A stretch of 20,407 nt of DNA, taken from positions 1-20,407 of IMG/VR virus record IMGVR_UViG_3300042521_004122, one strand, 5' to 3'. A program made the translations under genes and the position numbers. Shown piece after piece: positions 6,916-14,250 of this stretch; position 1 is the stretch's first letter, and each line of letters opens with the position of its first letter. Under the pieces are notes generated by a model. That model was not told the origin of the DNA. It was given only the letters and a program-made list of their open reading frames with translations, and did no database searches. This DNA comes from a virus.

Positions 6916-8779
6916 ATCAGGAAGACCAAAGAAAAAGTCAGATCTCTTTTTAGATCTCGAAGGCTTAAAGGAAGCGGTTAAGAACGTTACAATTACAGCC
7001 GCTGATGCTGGTCGTATTCCTAGTATAATTGAATTTATTGAGTCTGAAAAATATTTGGGGTTAATTCATAGAAAGCCCACTCCTATCGATTTATACCCTT
7101 TTCAGAGAATTATGTTAAAAGCTTTTTATGCTAATAGTGTTGGTAATGAAAATTTATCCCTTTCAGATGAAGAAATAAACTTATGTAAAGAAAATAACTT
7201 TGAAGATGAAGATATAAGTGATTTGTTTTTCAAAAAAGACAACGGAACCACAAAGAGCGAGCTGGTTCTTGTGTGGGGGCGCAGGAGCGGGAAAGACTTT
7301 ATTGTTTCAATATTAGCATGCTATGAGGCAGCAAAACTTCTAGAAGCTCCTGAAGGAGACCCTTATAAGCTTTATGGTTTAGGTTCAGGAGCTCCATTCA
7401 CCATTCTTACTGTTGCAAACAGTTCGGCTCAAGCTCAAGTTTTGTTTAATGAAATAAAAGATAAAATTATTAATAGTTCATATTTTGCTGATAAAATAGT
7501 TCCATCTGGAATTTTATCTGAACAAATTCATTTATTGACTCCTGCGGATAAAGTGCGAAATGCTGAGCTTGCCTCTCGTGGATTGCCTACCAGTCCTGGC
7601 TCTGTAATTATTCGTTGTGGTCACAGTAACTCTGATTCTTTAGCAGGTATTTCTTGCTATTGTTTATTGCTTGATGAAATTGGCTTATATAAGCAAACTG
7701 CTGGTAGTAGCGGCGGAGAAAGTATATACAGAACATTAGCACCTGCCACTGCCACATATGTACGCAAAGAAAAAGTGATTGATCCATATGGAGTGGAATC
7801 TACAAAAGACGTTTATGATGGTAAAATTATATGCATTAGTTCTCCTCGTGGTAAAGAAGGTGTGTTTTATGATTTATATAGGAAAAGTAGTGCAGTATCT
7901 CACAGGGTAATGTGCAAGCTTCCAACATGGAAGGTTAATCCAAACCAGACTCAAGAATTACTTCGTGAAAAATTTGCAAATATGACAGAAGAAGAATTCA
8001 TGATGGAGTTTGGTGCAGAATTTAGTGGCACAGCTGGACAAACTTTCTTTACAAGAGATATGGTTGAAAAGGCATTTAGTAACAATTTGCATCTCAAAGA
8101 TCACGGCGAGGCTGGCTTTACCTATTTTTGCCATTTAGATCCAGCAACTTCTTCTCACAACTATGCTCTTTGTGTTGTCCATAGAGAGCTTTTTGTAAAT
8201 CCAGAAACAAATAAGATGGATTTTAAAGTAAAGGTAGATCATTTGAAGTATTGGCAGCCTGCAGAGGGAAAACCAATTCTTACAGAAGAAGTTGATAATT
8301 ACATTATTAGTTTGAGTAAAAAGTATAATTTTGAACTTGTTACTTTTGATCAATGGAACTCCCAACACAGCATTGACCATCTTAAAAAACATAGTGTTCC
8401 AGCAAAAATGACTAGATTTACAAAAAGATATAAAATTATTATATATGATAATTTATATGACTTATGTTCTGCCGGTAGACTTGATATTCCAGAGCATGAT
8501 TTATTAAAAAATGAAATGTTGTATCTGCAGCGCAGATATACCCCAACTGGATACCGTGTTTTTGCTAAAAAAGACGGCTTGGTAAAAACAGATGATGTTG
8601 TAGATGCTCTGGCTGGTGCAGCTTATTCTTGCATGAATGACACTATGACAAGATTGCCTCAAGGAAAATTAGTTAGATTATCAGTAAATCCTGTAGGAGA
8701 AGATGTTGTCTTTAGAAGCATGTCAGGAGTTCCTATTGGCAATACACTTCAACAACAAAAATGGAGCAAAAGGTTTTAA
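6905..8779 (+). CDS. terL: Terminase large subunit (ATPase-nuclease)
   Basis: This encodes 624 residues, a usual length for TerL. It is the motor and nuclease that packages DNA into the prohead through the portal. The N-terminal ATPase domain shows the terminase variant of Walker A, VWGRRSGKD (about 123-131), Walker B with catalytic Glu in LLLDEIG (254-260), and a coupling motif CISSPRG (310-316). The C-terminal RNase H-like nuclease domain shows FCHLDPATSS (Asp412), LVTFDQW (Asp482) and TDDVVDALAGA (Asp563, Asp564, Asp567). A basic N-terminus (GKSGRPKKK) precedes. ATG codons at 6905 and 6908 are both possible; 6905 overlaps the upstream gene by 11 bases. I see no intein or intron. The [KR]xA[SQ] motif common in the downstream head genes is absent. 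Confidence 0.95.
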   Translation: MMGKSGRPKKKSDLFLDLEGLKEAVKNVTITAADAGRIPSIIEFIESEKYLGLIHRKPTPIDLYPFQRIMLKAFYANSVGNENLSLSDEEINLCKENNFEDEDISDLFFKKDNGTTKSELVLVWGRRSGKDFIVSILACYEAAKLLEAPEGDPYKLYGLGSGAPFTILTVANSSAQAQVLFNEIKDKIINSSYFADKIVPSGILSEQIHLLTPADKVRNAELASRGLPTSPGSVIIRCGHSNSDSLAGISCYCLLLDEIGLYKQTAGSSGGESIYRTLAPATATYVRKEKVIDPYGVESTKDVYDGKIICISSPRGKEGVFYDLYRKSSAVSHRVMCKLPTWKVNPNQTQELLREKFANMTEEEFMMEFGAEFSGTAGQTFFTRDMVEKAFSNNLHLKDHGEAGFTYFCHLDPATSSHNYALCVVHRELFVNPETNKMDFKVKVDHLKYWQPAEGKPILTEEVDNYIISLSKKYNFELVTFDQWNSQHSIDHLKKHSVPAKMTRFTKRYKIIIYDNLYDLCSAGRLDIPEHDLLKNEMLYLQRRYTPTGYRVFAKKDGLVKTDDVVDALAGAAYSCMNDTMTRLPQGKLVRLSVNPVGEDVVFRSMSGVPIGNTLQQQKWSKRF

Positions 8780-8781
8780 AA

Positions 8782-9498
8782 ATGTTTAATTTAAAAAAAT
8801 GGGTCAAATCTTTGTTTTCTGAAAGTGATAATGTAAAAACAGCTAGTTTAGCTTCTGATCTTGATCAGCATAGAAAAGATCAGGGCACTGGAATATCAGA
8901 TGTCCCAGAAATAGCTGAAGCAGTATTGGATAGAGTCGAATCTTCTGATAAAGATGTGACTATCGAAGGCAAGATGAGTAAAGAAAATAAGTCTGATTCT
9001 CAGACTCTTGAAGCTCAAATGGATGAAAAATTAAAATATTCAATAAGAAAAAATGACAATATAAGAGAAGAGGTTCCTAGAATAAATGTTGCAACAGAAA
9101 TGCATGATCAAGCTTATCGTGAAGCTTATTCAAAGGCAGAAAAAAATCTTACTAAGCAAAAAGATTTATTTGAAAAATATATAGGCAAAAAGGGTTCAAA
9201 GCAGGTTCCTGCTAATGTCGCTGATTCTGCTTCTGGTTTGCCAAATAGCCCTGAACGCTTTGTTAATTTTGACGGCGTACCTTCAGAGGATGTAAAGAAA
9301 AACTTGTCTCATATTGGAGACTCTTCTGAAGTTAAGTCAATGCATACTACTGGAGATTTAGATTCTGTTAAAAAGCTAGATGCTGCCGCTTTTTATATAG
9401 CCTACAAAGCTGCATCTGCTGGCAGAGATTTAAATGACAGCGAAAATTCTATTATTAAATCTATAATTGATAAAAAACGAGAGTTACTTTTGTCATGA
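8782..9498 (+). CDS. Hypothetical hydrophilic protein after terminase
   Basis: This encodes 238 residues from the ATG at 8782, which lies three bases after the terminase stop and about eight bases after an AAAAGG. The in-frame ATG at 8761 inside terminase has no such site, so I prefer 8782. The start MFNLKKWVKSLF is amphipathic. Most of the rest is charged and probably disordered or helical, with a Lys/Glu-rich segment (about residues 105-145) and a better ordered C-terminal helix region (AAAFYIAYKAASAGRDL). KTAS at residues 19-22 is a copy of the motif shared by the head genes. I do not recognise the family; a head or scaffold-associated role is inferred from context. Confidence 0.6.
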   Translation: MFNLKKWVKSLFSESDNVKTASLASDLDQHRKDQGTGISDVPEIAEAVLDRVESSDKDVTIEGKMSKENKSDSQTLEAQMDEKLKYSIRKNDNIREEVPRINVATEMHDQAYREAYSKAEKNLTKQKDLFEKYIGKKGSKQVPANVADSASGLPNSPERFVNFDGVPSEDVKKNLSHIGDSSEVKSMHTTGDLDSVKKLDAAAFYIAYKAASAGRDLNDSENSIIKSIIDKKRELLLS

Positions 9499-9935
9499 AA
9501 AAAGTAGCCAGACGTGGCACTGGTTGGCCAGCAGCATTTGAACATCCTCTTGATAGGAAAGATCCATACAAGAGATATGTTGGTCCAAATTCTGGCGAAT
9601 CTCCTAAGTTAACTAGAATTGGAGATCAGGGTTTTCCCGATGAAGCTCCAGACGCGTCTGGATCTATAGGTGGTGCTAGTAAATATGATCATATAGCTCC
9701 AGGCGATCACCCATGGACTGATTTTGATCCAGATGATCCATTTGAGTCCTATGTTGGTAGGGATCAGGGTCAAATGCCATACGGGGAGTCTGGACAAGAG
9801 TTGAATTTTACAACCAATGACGGTCCACTTTCGCGTACTTTTCGCATATTTACTTTGATGGCTGACGATAATAGGGATAGCAAGCCTGAGCAGTTGTCTG
9901 GCAATTTGGCCAAGAAAAGGATTAAAAAAATATGA
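9495..9935 (+). CDS. Hypothetical Asp/Pro/Gly-rich protein with an internal repeat
   Basis: This encodes 146 residues and overlaps the previous gene by four bases (ATGA). The sequence is rich in Asp, Pro, Gly and aromatic residues. It contains two related blocks: DPYKRYVGPNSGESP (about residues 23-37) and DPFESYVGRDQGQMP (about 80-94), a DP[YF]xxYVGxxxGxxP repeat. Basic ends (MKKVARRG and AKKRIKKI) flank an acidic middle. The repeat might bind a repeated partner surface. Function is unknown. It belongs to the coupled chain of genes after terminase. Confidence 0.6.
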   Translation: MKKVARRGTGWPAAFEHPLDRKDPYKRYVGPNSGESPKLTRIGDQGFPDEAPDASGSIGGASKYDHIAPGDHPWTDFDPDDPFESYVGRDQGQMPYGESGQELNFTTNDGPLSRTFRIFTLMADDNRDSKPEQLSGNLAKKRIKKI

Positions 9936-10513
9936 AATTTAGAACAACAGAAAAAATTACCGGAGAAATAGTGCTTGGTGGTTTGAATTTGGTTTTAAAG
10001 CGTGGTGTGTTTTTTGATTTAACTAAAGATAAAATTGGTCACCATGAATTAGTATGGGCAATTCATAACGGCTATGTTGAAGCTATTGATAATGACGCTA
10101 AAAATGCAGCAAATGCAGAAAAGAAAGTTTATACTAACAGTTCAAAAAAAATCATAGTTTCACAATTTCTGAAGAGTCCCCTTAATTCAGGAGACACTGT
10201 TGTCTTGCTGAAAGATGATCCAACATGTGTTGAACTTGATAAGCTTGTTGCTGCTGGTCTGCTTTCTTGCTCTGACGCTTCATCTCCTGCAGCTGAAGCT
10301 AAGCAGGTTAAGGCTCCAGTGGACTCAAAGCCTGAGAAAATTACTGAAACTAGAAAAAGTTTTAAGAAAAAGCCTTCTTCAAAGAAAGAGGACAAAAAGG
10401 ATAATACAGTCGAATCATCAAAAATAACCTCGGATGCTAAGCCTAAGCCTTTCGTTTCAGAACAGAAAACGATTTTCGTAGGCTCAAACAACGAGGAGTT
10501 AGAGCTTGATTAA
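9932..10513 (+). CDS. Hypothetical protein with Lys/Ser-rich tail
   Basis: This encodes 193 residues and starts by ATGA overlap with the upstream gene. The first half looks folded (GEIVLGGLNLVLKRGVFFDLTK, then a His/Trp region HHELVWAIHNGYVEAI). The segment from about residue 60 to 90 carries KKIIVSQFLKSPLNSGDTVVLL. From about residue 92 on it becomes a charged, Lys/Ser/Pro/Ala-rich disordered tail ending in an acidic NNEELELD. The tail could bind DNA or another virion protein. I do not recognise the family. Its final codons carry the ribosome binding site for the small gene that follows. Confidence 0.6.
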   Translation: MKFRTTEKITGEIVLGGLNLVLKRGVFFDLTKDKIGHHELVWAIHNGYVEAIDNDAKNAANAEKKVYTNSSKKIIVSQFLKSPLNSGDTVVLLKDDPTCVELDKLVAAGLLSCSDASSPAAEAKQVKAPVDSKPEKITETRKSFKKKPSSKKEDKKDNTVESSKITSDAKPKPFVSEQKTIFVGSNNEELELD

Positions 10514-10652
10514 ATTTAATTCTAGTACTTTTCAAAATAAACTAAAAAAAGTAAAAAGAAACAATAAGAAAAAATTGTGTCGTTATTTTACTCTTCTGTA
10601 TCCACAAGAGTATGCCTCTGACTTAGTGGGGAAGAAGTGCAATGACTCATGA
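10506..10652 (+). CDS. Small basic protein, 48 residues, TTG start
   Basis: This short reading frame fills what would otherwise be a 128-base gap. The TTG at 10506-10508 overlaps the previous stop and follows GAGGAG (10493-10498) at seven bases; an in-frame TAG at 10500-10502 fixes this as the upstream limit. The frame ends at a TGA inside the next gene, an 11-base overlap. The product has a basic N-terminal half (NKLKKVKRNNKKKLCRYF) and a neutral C-terminal half (TLLYPQEYASDLVGKKC). Two Cys are present. Tight overlaps on both sides and a good ribosome binding site support a real gene. A basic peptide might bind nucleic acid. I do not recognise it. Confidence 0.5.
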   Translation: MIKFNSSTFQNKLKKVKRNNKKKLCRYFTLLYPQEYASDLVGKKCNDS

Positions 10653-11430
10653 TTCAAAATTGCAGGCTATTCAAGCAGAATTAAATTACTATGGATATGC
10701 CATTAATGGATCCCAGATTATTTCTTTAGAAAACAGCTCTGTAGAAAACGTTGATCTTTTTTTGCAAAGGTTATCTGATTTGCAAAAAGAACAAGTAGTA
10801 AAATTAAAAGACGAATGGGAAAAAATTGAGATTAATGTCAAGGCTATTGCTGGTGGTATTACTGTTCATGGGCTCCGTGTTTTGCAAAAATGTTTCAACT
10901 ACGTTAAAAGCAAAAGTCAGCATTCTGTTTTAAAAGATAGGTCTTGTATAAAACATATTAGAAACATTTCATGCATGGCTGCTGATCGCATGAGTCATGC
11001 AACCGCTGAACAAATTGCAGTAGTCCTGTCAAGAATTGAATTGTATGAGTATAACATAAAAAAAATAGGATATCTTAAGTTTTTAATTAGTTCTTATATA
11101 AAAAAACAAAATTCTTCTAATATAAAAATTGCAATAGATATTGATATTAGTTCATCTGTACAGGGTCCTTATTCTAATCTTGATCTTCCAACAGAAGAAA
11201 GAGTATTCAGATGGAGTGATGTAGATGAAGAGACTTATGCAAGACAGGACATGAAGCAAAAGCAAAGAAGATATCAAATGGGTTTAGAAGACAATCAGTC
11301 TAGTGATACAAAGGTTGGATTTTATTGGCGAGAATTACGTAATGAGCCTTATCCATTTCTTAGCGGTTCTGAAGAAATGGGCTATGAAACTTCGTATCCT
11401 TATCGTGCAAATCTGTGGGGTAATCCATGA
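10642..11430 (+). CDS. Hypothetical helical protein
   Basis: This encodes 262 residues; GGGGAAG (10628-10634) is a good ribosome binding site for the ATG at 10642. The N-terminal two thirds look largely helical (LSDLQKEQVVKLKDEWEKIE, and later AEQIAVVLSRIELYEYNIKK), with possible coiled coil near residues 45-70. The C-terminal third is charged and aromatic, with RWSDVDEETYARQDMKQKQR and a Tyr/Pro-rich end (YETSYPYRANLWGNP). I see no transmembrane segment or known catalytic motif. It sits between terminase and portal and may be a virion or assembly factor. Family not recognised. Confidence 0.6.
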   Translation: MTHDSKLQAIQAELNYYGYAINGSQIISLENSSVENVDLFLQRLSDLQKEQVVKLKDEWEKIEINVKAIAGGITVHGLRVLQKCFNYVKSKSQHSVLKDRSCIKHIRNISCMAADRMSHATAEQIAVVLSRIELYEYNIKKIGYLKFLISSYIKKQNSSNIKIAIDIDISSSVQGPYSNLDLPTEERVFRWSDVDEETYARQDMKQKQRRYQMGLEDNQSSDTKVGFYWRELRNEPYPFLSGSEEMGYETSYPYRANLWGNP

Positions 11431-11828
11431 AAAAAGTAAGTCAGTCATCTCTCGTTGATTTTTTGGTAAATAATAAAACTATAAATGTTAGTAATCTAAA
11501 TTTTATTAGCATTCATTCTAGGCAGGCTAAAAATTTATATTCTCTTTTTGTTTCTTCTGTTGATGGAAATTCTAATATAAAAATAGCTAAACCAATTAAT
11601 ATGCATACTACTGACTTTGTTGAGCTGCAGCTTGCTGGTCTTATTAAGGGTGACATGAGTAACGCTGTTATTACCGCAAACGGTGCAAAGCTTTTGGAAA
11701 AAATGATATTGTCTGATGACGATTGTACGTTTGCATTAAAGACCAATGTACATCATAAGGGTTTAGGAAAAGTTAGTGAAAATAATTTTGATGTGCCAAA
11801 AAGGGGCAATTCTATTTTTAGAGCATGA
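11427..11828 (+). CDS. Hypothetical protein, possible winged-helix-like segment
   Basis: This encodes 133 residues with a four-base ATGA overlap upstream and another downstream. The middle (DFVELQLAGLIKGDMSNAVITANGAKLLEKMIL) has the rhythm of a winged-helix end: a helix, a Gly turn, a short strand, then TANGAKLLEKM. That resembles small phage proteins with a DNA-binding wing, but the match is by eye only. The C-terminus is basic and Gly/Asn-rich (HHKGLGKVSENNF). No copy of the shared [KR]xA[SQ] motif is seen. Function is unknown. Confidence 0.55.
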   Translation: MKKVSQSSLVDFLVNNKTINVSNLNFISIHSRQAKNLYSLFVSSVDGNSNIKIAKPINMHTTDFVELQLAGLIKGDMSNAVITANGAKLLEKMILSDDDCTFALKTNVHHKGLGKVSENNFDVPKRGNSIFRA

Positions 11829-12034
11829 TGCAATTAAGTTATAGATATAATAGTGAGAGAGATCGTGCACTATGCTTAGATTTTTTGCGTCACAGTGGTT
11901 TTTGGAATGACATAGAAGTTGAATATTTAAGATCTGCAACAAAAAGATTAGTAATATCTATAGAAAATGAAGATGTTGATGACTTTACTATAAGGGCAAA
12001 ATACAAAGGTTTTAAATTCAATGAAATTGAGTAA
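11825..12034 (+). CDS. Small hypothetical protein
   Basis: This encodes 69 residues (68 if the second ATG at 11828 is used). It overlaps the upstream gene by four bases and the DUF192-containing gene by 14 bases. The sequence MMQLSYRYNSERDRALCLDF continues to a helix and two or three strands (KRLVISIENEDVDDFTIRAKYKG, interrupted by acidic residues), which suggests a small alpha/beta fold. There is one Cys and no recognisable motif. Its tight packing between two genes supports it being real. Confidence 0.55.
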   Translation: MMQLSYRYNSERDRALCLDFLRHSGFWNDIEVEYLRSATKRLVISIENEDVDDFTIRAKYKGFKFNEIE

Positions 12035-12854
12035 CTCAAAAAAAATCTATGTAGAAGTTGCAAAGACCCCGGAACAGCAAAGTCAAGGGTTAATGTTTAG
12101 GAAATCTTTAGATAAAGATAGTGGCATGCTGTTTGTTTTTCAAAATTCAAAACCTTTAAGTTTTTGGGGAATGAATACTTTTATTCCTTTAGACATCGCA
12201 TTTATAGATGAATCTGGAAAAATTCAAGACATTAAAAGAATTAAAGAGCATGATTTGACAAGTGTAAAGTCTTCATGTCCATGCAAATATGCTTTAGAGA
12301 TGGAAGACGGATGGTTCAAGTCAAACGGTTTTTCTGTTGGAGATTATTGTGAGCCTTTATTCAAAAAATTTGACAATTCCGTTGTGCTTATTAAGAATAT
12401 AAAAACTGCTCAAAAAGAAGAAGCTCAGGACGTTGAAGATAAAACTGAAGATTTAGATAAAGATGAAAAAAAACCGGAAGAGACAAAAAAGGAAATAAAA
12501 GTTCCATCTCCAGCTAAGCCTATTCCTAATGTTGTTGTGACTCCTGTGTCAGCCCCAGCAAAACAGGACGTAATTAATATCCCAAAATTTGGCAATATTT
12601 TTGAGGCATTAAGATGGTCTATTTCTAATAATCAAGTTATGAGAGTGACTTATCATACGCAAAAAGGACACACTGTTACTAAAGATATAGAACCTCATCG
12701 TGTTTTCTTTTCCAGGAGTAGTAAGCGTCAGGTTTTAAAAGCATATGACGAAACAGCAGATCATCCAAGCCAATATATAATTATGAATATTGTTTCGTAT
12801 GGATTTCCTGGAAGGAAGTTTATGCCTAAATCAATATTATTAACACGGAGATAG
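12021..12854 (+). CDS. DUF192 domain protein with C-terminal WYL-like domain
   Basis: This encodes 277 residues. Residues about 7-113 match the DUF192/UPF0127 family: VEVAKTPEQQSQGLMFRKSL, GMLFVFQNSKPLSFWGMNTF, IPLDIAFID, then the late CKYALEMEDGWF and NGFSVGD. The biochemical role of DUF192 is not settled. A charged, Pro/Lys/Glu-rich linker (about 130-185) leads to a second domain (about 190-277). There VMRVTYHTQKGHTVTKDIEP, a VLKAYDE strand and YIIMNIVSYGFPG resemble the beta-rich WYL ligand-binding domain. KTAQ at 128-131, a copy of the shared motif, lies at the boundary between domain one and the linker. The start overlaps the upstream gene by 14 bases with AAAGG at 12005-12009. DUF192 is a confident call; WYL is tentative. 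Confidence 0.8.
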   Translation: MKLSNSKKIYVEVAKTPEQQSQGLMFRKSLDKDSGMLFVFQNSKPLSFWGMNTFIPLDIAFIDESGKIQDIKRIKEHDLTSVKSSCPCKYALEMEDGWFKSNGFSVGDYCEPLFKKFDNSVVLIKNIKTAQKEEAQDVEDKTEDLDKDEKKPEETKKEIKVPSPAKPIPNVVVTPVSAPAKQDVINIPKFGNIFEALRWSISNNQVMRVTYHTQKGHTVTKDIEPHRVFFSRSSKRQVLKAYDETADHPSQYIIMNIVSYGFPGRKFMPKSILLTRR

Positions 12855-12859
12855 TGTTT

Positions 12860-13462
12860 ATGATTAATTTAATAAAAGATATAATTTTGACCGCACAAAG
12901 TTTAGAGATCAAGGGGCTTAGCAAGCATGCATCGCAGCTAGATGGCGTTGCAGAATCTTTAACTATGATTAAGCAAGCTCAGTATGATGGTGTTCAAGGC
13001 TACTGGATCAGAAATGGTCGTTGTTTTGACAATTGTTATAGAGAGAAGCGTACAAAAGAAGCAAAAAAGAGTGCACAAGAAATTTGGAGTGAATGTCATG
13101 AAGAGTGGTTAAAATCTCTGATGAGTAATAGTTCTGAATGGGACAAGTACGCCAAAGACTCTTCAAATTCTATGATAAAAATAGCGAAGTCAGAGACAAC
13201 TAATTTTTCTGATGAAATTTTAAAAGATGAAATAAAAGAAAAAGTATCTTCTGGTTTGCCTATTTCAGACGCAGTCCCAATGACTGTTGCTGAAAGAATG
13301 TTTAGTATCCCATGGAAACTTGCTCAAGTGAGTAATGAAGTTGTTGAGATAGCTAGGGAGGTTTCCGAGTCAGATCCCGCCGTTTCTGAGAAACTTTATG
13401 ATTTTGCAGATCAAATTAGACAAGAAAGTTTACATAATTATAGAGACTGCCTTATATCATAA
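12860..13462 (+). CDS. Hypothetical head-region protein with Ala/Leu helical repeats
   Basis: This encodes 200 residues from the ATG at 12860, nine bases after GGAG (12847-12850). The in-frame GTG at 12854 is only three bases from that site, so I reject it. The N-terminus has a helical pattern LTAQSLEIKGLSKHASQLDG followed by VAESLTMIKQAQ, like the LxxAxxLxxKGLxxxAxxLD motif I associate with uncharacterised phage virion proteins. A central segment has conserved-looking aromatic and Cys residues (YWIRNGRCFDNCYREK, then WSECHEEWLKSL). Four copies of the shared motif occur: KHAS, KQAQ, KSAQ and KLAQ. The C-terminal helix contains VSESDPAVSEKLYDFADQIR. Function is unknown. Confidence 0.6.
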   Translation: MINLIKDIILTAQSLEIKGLSKHASQLDGVAESLTMIKQAQYDGVQGYWIRNGRCFDNCYREKRTKEAKKSAQEIWSECHEEWLKSLMSNSSEWDKYAKDSSNSMIKIAKSETTNFSDEILKDEIKEKVSSGLPISDAVPMTVAERMFSIPWKLAQVSNEVVEIAREVSESDPAVSEKLYDFADQIRQESLHNYRDCLIS

Positions 13463-13471
13463 AGGAAAATT

Positions 13472-13479
13472 TATAAATA
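13472..13479 (+). promoter_or_regulatory. TATAAATA late-promoter-like box
   Basis: An exact match to the T4-type late promoter core TATAAATA lies in the 54-base gap 13463-13516, 37 bases before the next ATG. A near-perfect GGAGGA ribosome binding site follows at 13503-13508. The next gene has codon use unlike its neighbours, suggesting high expression. No other exact copy was noticed in the window by eye. Confidence 0.45.
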
Positions 13480-13516
13480 CTTATTAATAAAAAGGACCAT
13501 TTGGAGGAACAACTAT

Positions 13517-14239
13517 ATGCAATTTTTTTCTAACAAAATTTACGTAAACGGATCTCAAAAATCATTCCAAGACCTTATTGATGGTGTCAAGGGTAACGGA
13601 ATGACTAAGGTCGCATCTTCTGCTGAAGCTCCCGTCAAGGAAGCTGGCAAGGAAGCTATGATGGAAAAGACGACTAAGGGCGGTAAGATGCCCAAGGAAG
13701 TGCTGGAGCACTTTAAGGGTAAGTCAGGTGCTTCTGGTAAGTCAGGTGCTTCTGGTAAGTCAGGTGCTTCTGGTAAGTCAGGTGCTTCTGGTAAGTCAGG
13801 CTTAACTTCTGCTCAAAAGAAATTGCCAGCTGCTCTTCAGCAAGCTATCTTAGACAAGAAGAAGGCTGAAGCCAAAGATGATGGCCTAAAAATAGCAAGT
13901 ATTGAAAAGGTTAATGATGATGAAGTTATTTTGACACTAGCAACTTCTCATGAAGCTGGATTTGCTCACGCAGCAACTTCTCATGAAGATGGAGAAGAGG
14001 TTGTTATTGATGATTCAGATGAAGGCAAGAGTGGCAAGAGTGGCAAGAGTGGCAAGGACGAAAAAGAATCTTGCTGGTCTGCAAAAGAATCTTGTTGGTC
14101 TGACAAAATGGCTTCTGAGCAACCAAAGTTTGTCAAGATAGCTAACCTCACCGATAAGCAAAAGTCTCATTTCCGTAAGTATTGGGACAATGTTTGGCCA
14201 AAGGAGTTTATTGAAGCTCTACTTTCTGTACAGAATTAA
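13517..14239 (+). CDS. Collagen-like Gly-x-Ser repeat protein, probably abundant in virion
   Basis: This encodes 240 residues; GGAGGA at 13503-13508 gives strong initiation. Residues 68-97 form an uninterrupted Gly-x-y stretch, alternating GKS and GAS triplets. A second stretch at 170-181 is GKSGKSGKSGKD. Two more small duplications follow: ATSHEAG/ATSHEDG and KESCWSAKESCWSDK. Copies of the shared motif are KVAS (31-34) and KIAS (125-128), with KIAN at 207-210. The C-terminus is aromatic and basic (SHFRKYWDNVWPKEFIEALL). Lysine is mostly AAG and many codons end in C, unlike the AAA-rich flanking genes, which suggests high expression. It could be a decoration, scaffold or fibrous head protein. 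It has few prolines, so a true collagen triple helix is uncertain. Confidence 0.65.
   Translation: MQFFSNKIYVNGSQKSFQDLIDGVKGNGMTKVASSAEAPVKEAGKEAMMEKTTKGGKMPKEVLEHFKGKSGASGKSGASGKSGASGKSGASGKSGLTSAQKKLPAALQQAILDKKKAEAKDDGLKIASIEKVNDDEVILTLATSHEAGFAHAATSHEDGEEVVIDDSDEGKSGKSGKSGKDEKESCWSAKESCWSDKMASEQPKFVKIANLTDKQKSHFRKYWDNVWPKEFIEALLSVQN
13718..13800 (+). repeat. 18-base tandem repeat, four full copies plus a partial
   Basis: The unit GGTAAGTCAGGTGCTTCT is repeated at 13718, 13736, 13754 and 13772 without a single mismatch, then a partial copy from 13790. It encodes GKSGAS. Perfect identity including third positions implies recent expansion or ongoing slippage. Confidence 0.9.
14024..14056 (+). 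repeat. 9-base tandem repeat encoding GKS triplets
   Basis: The unit GGCAAGAGT is repeated three times (14024, 14033, 14042) followed by GGCAAG. It encodes Gly-Lys-Ser with different codons (AAG AGT) from the upstream 18-base repeat (AAG TCA), so the two arrays arose separately. Confidence 0.85.
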
Positions 14240-14250
14240 GGAGCTTTAAT

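Noticed and set aside
8761-8781. ATG at 8761 as the start of the gene after terminase
   Set aside because: It lies inside terminase without a ribosome binding site; the ATG at 8782 has AAAAGG eight bases before it.
12854-12859. GTG at 12854 as a start
   Set aside because: Only three bases from GGAG; the ATG at 12860 has proper spacing.
13718-13800. Tandem repeat considered as a CRISPR-like array or iteron origin
   Set aside because: Units are contiguous with no spacers and stay in frame inside a gene, so it is a coding repeat.
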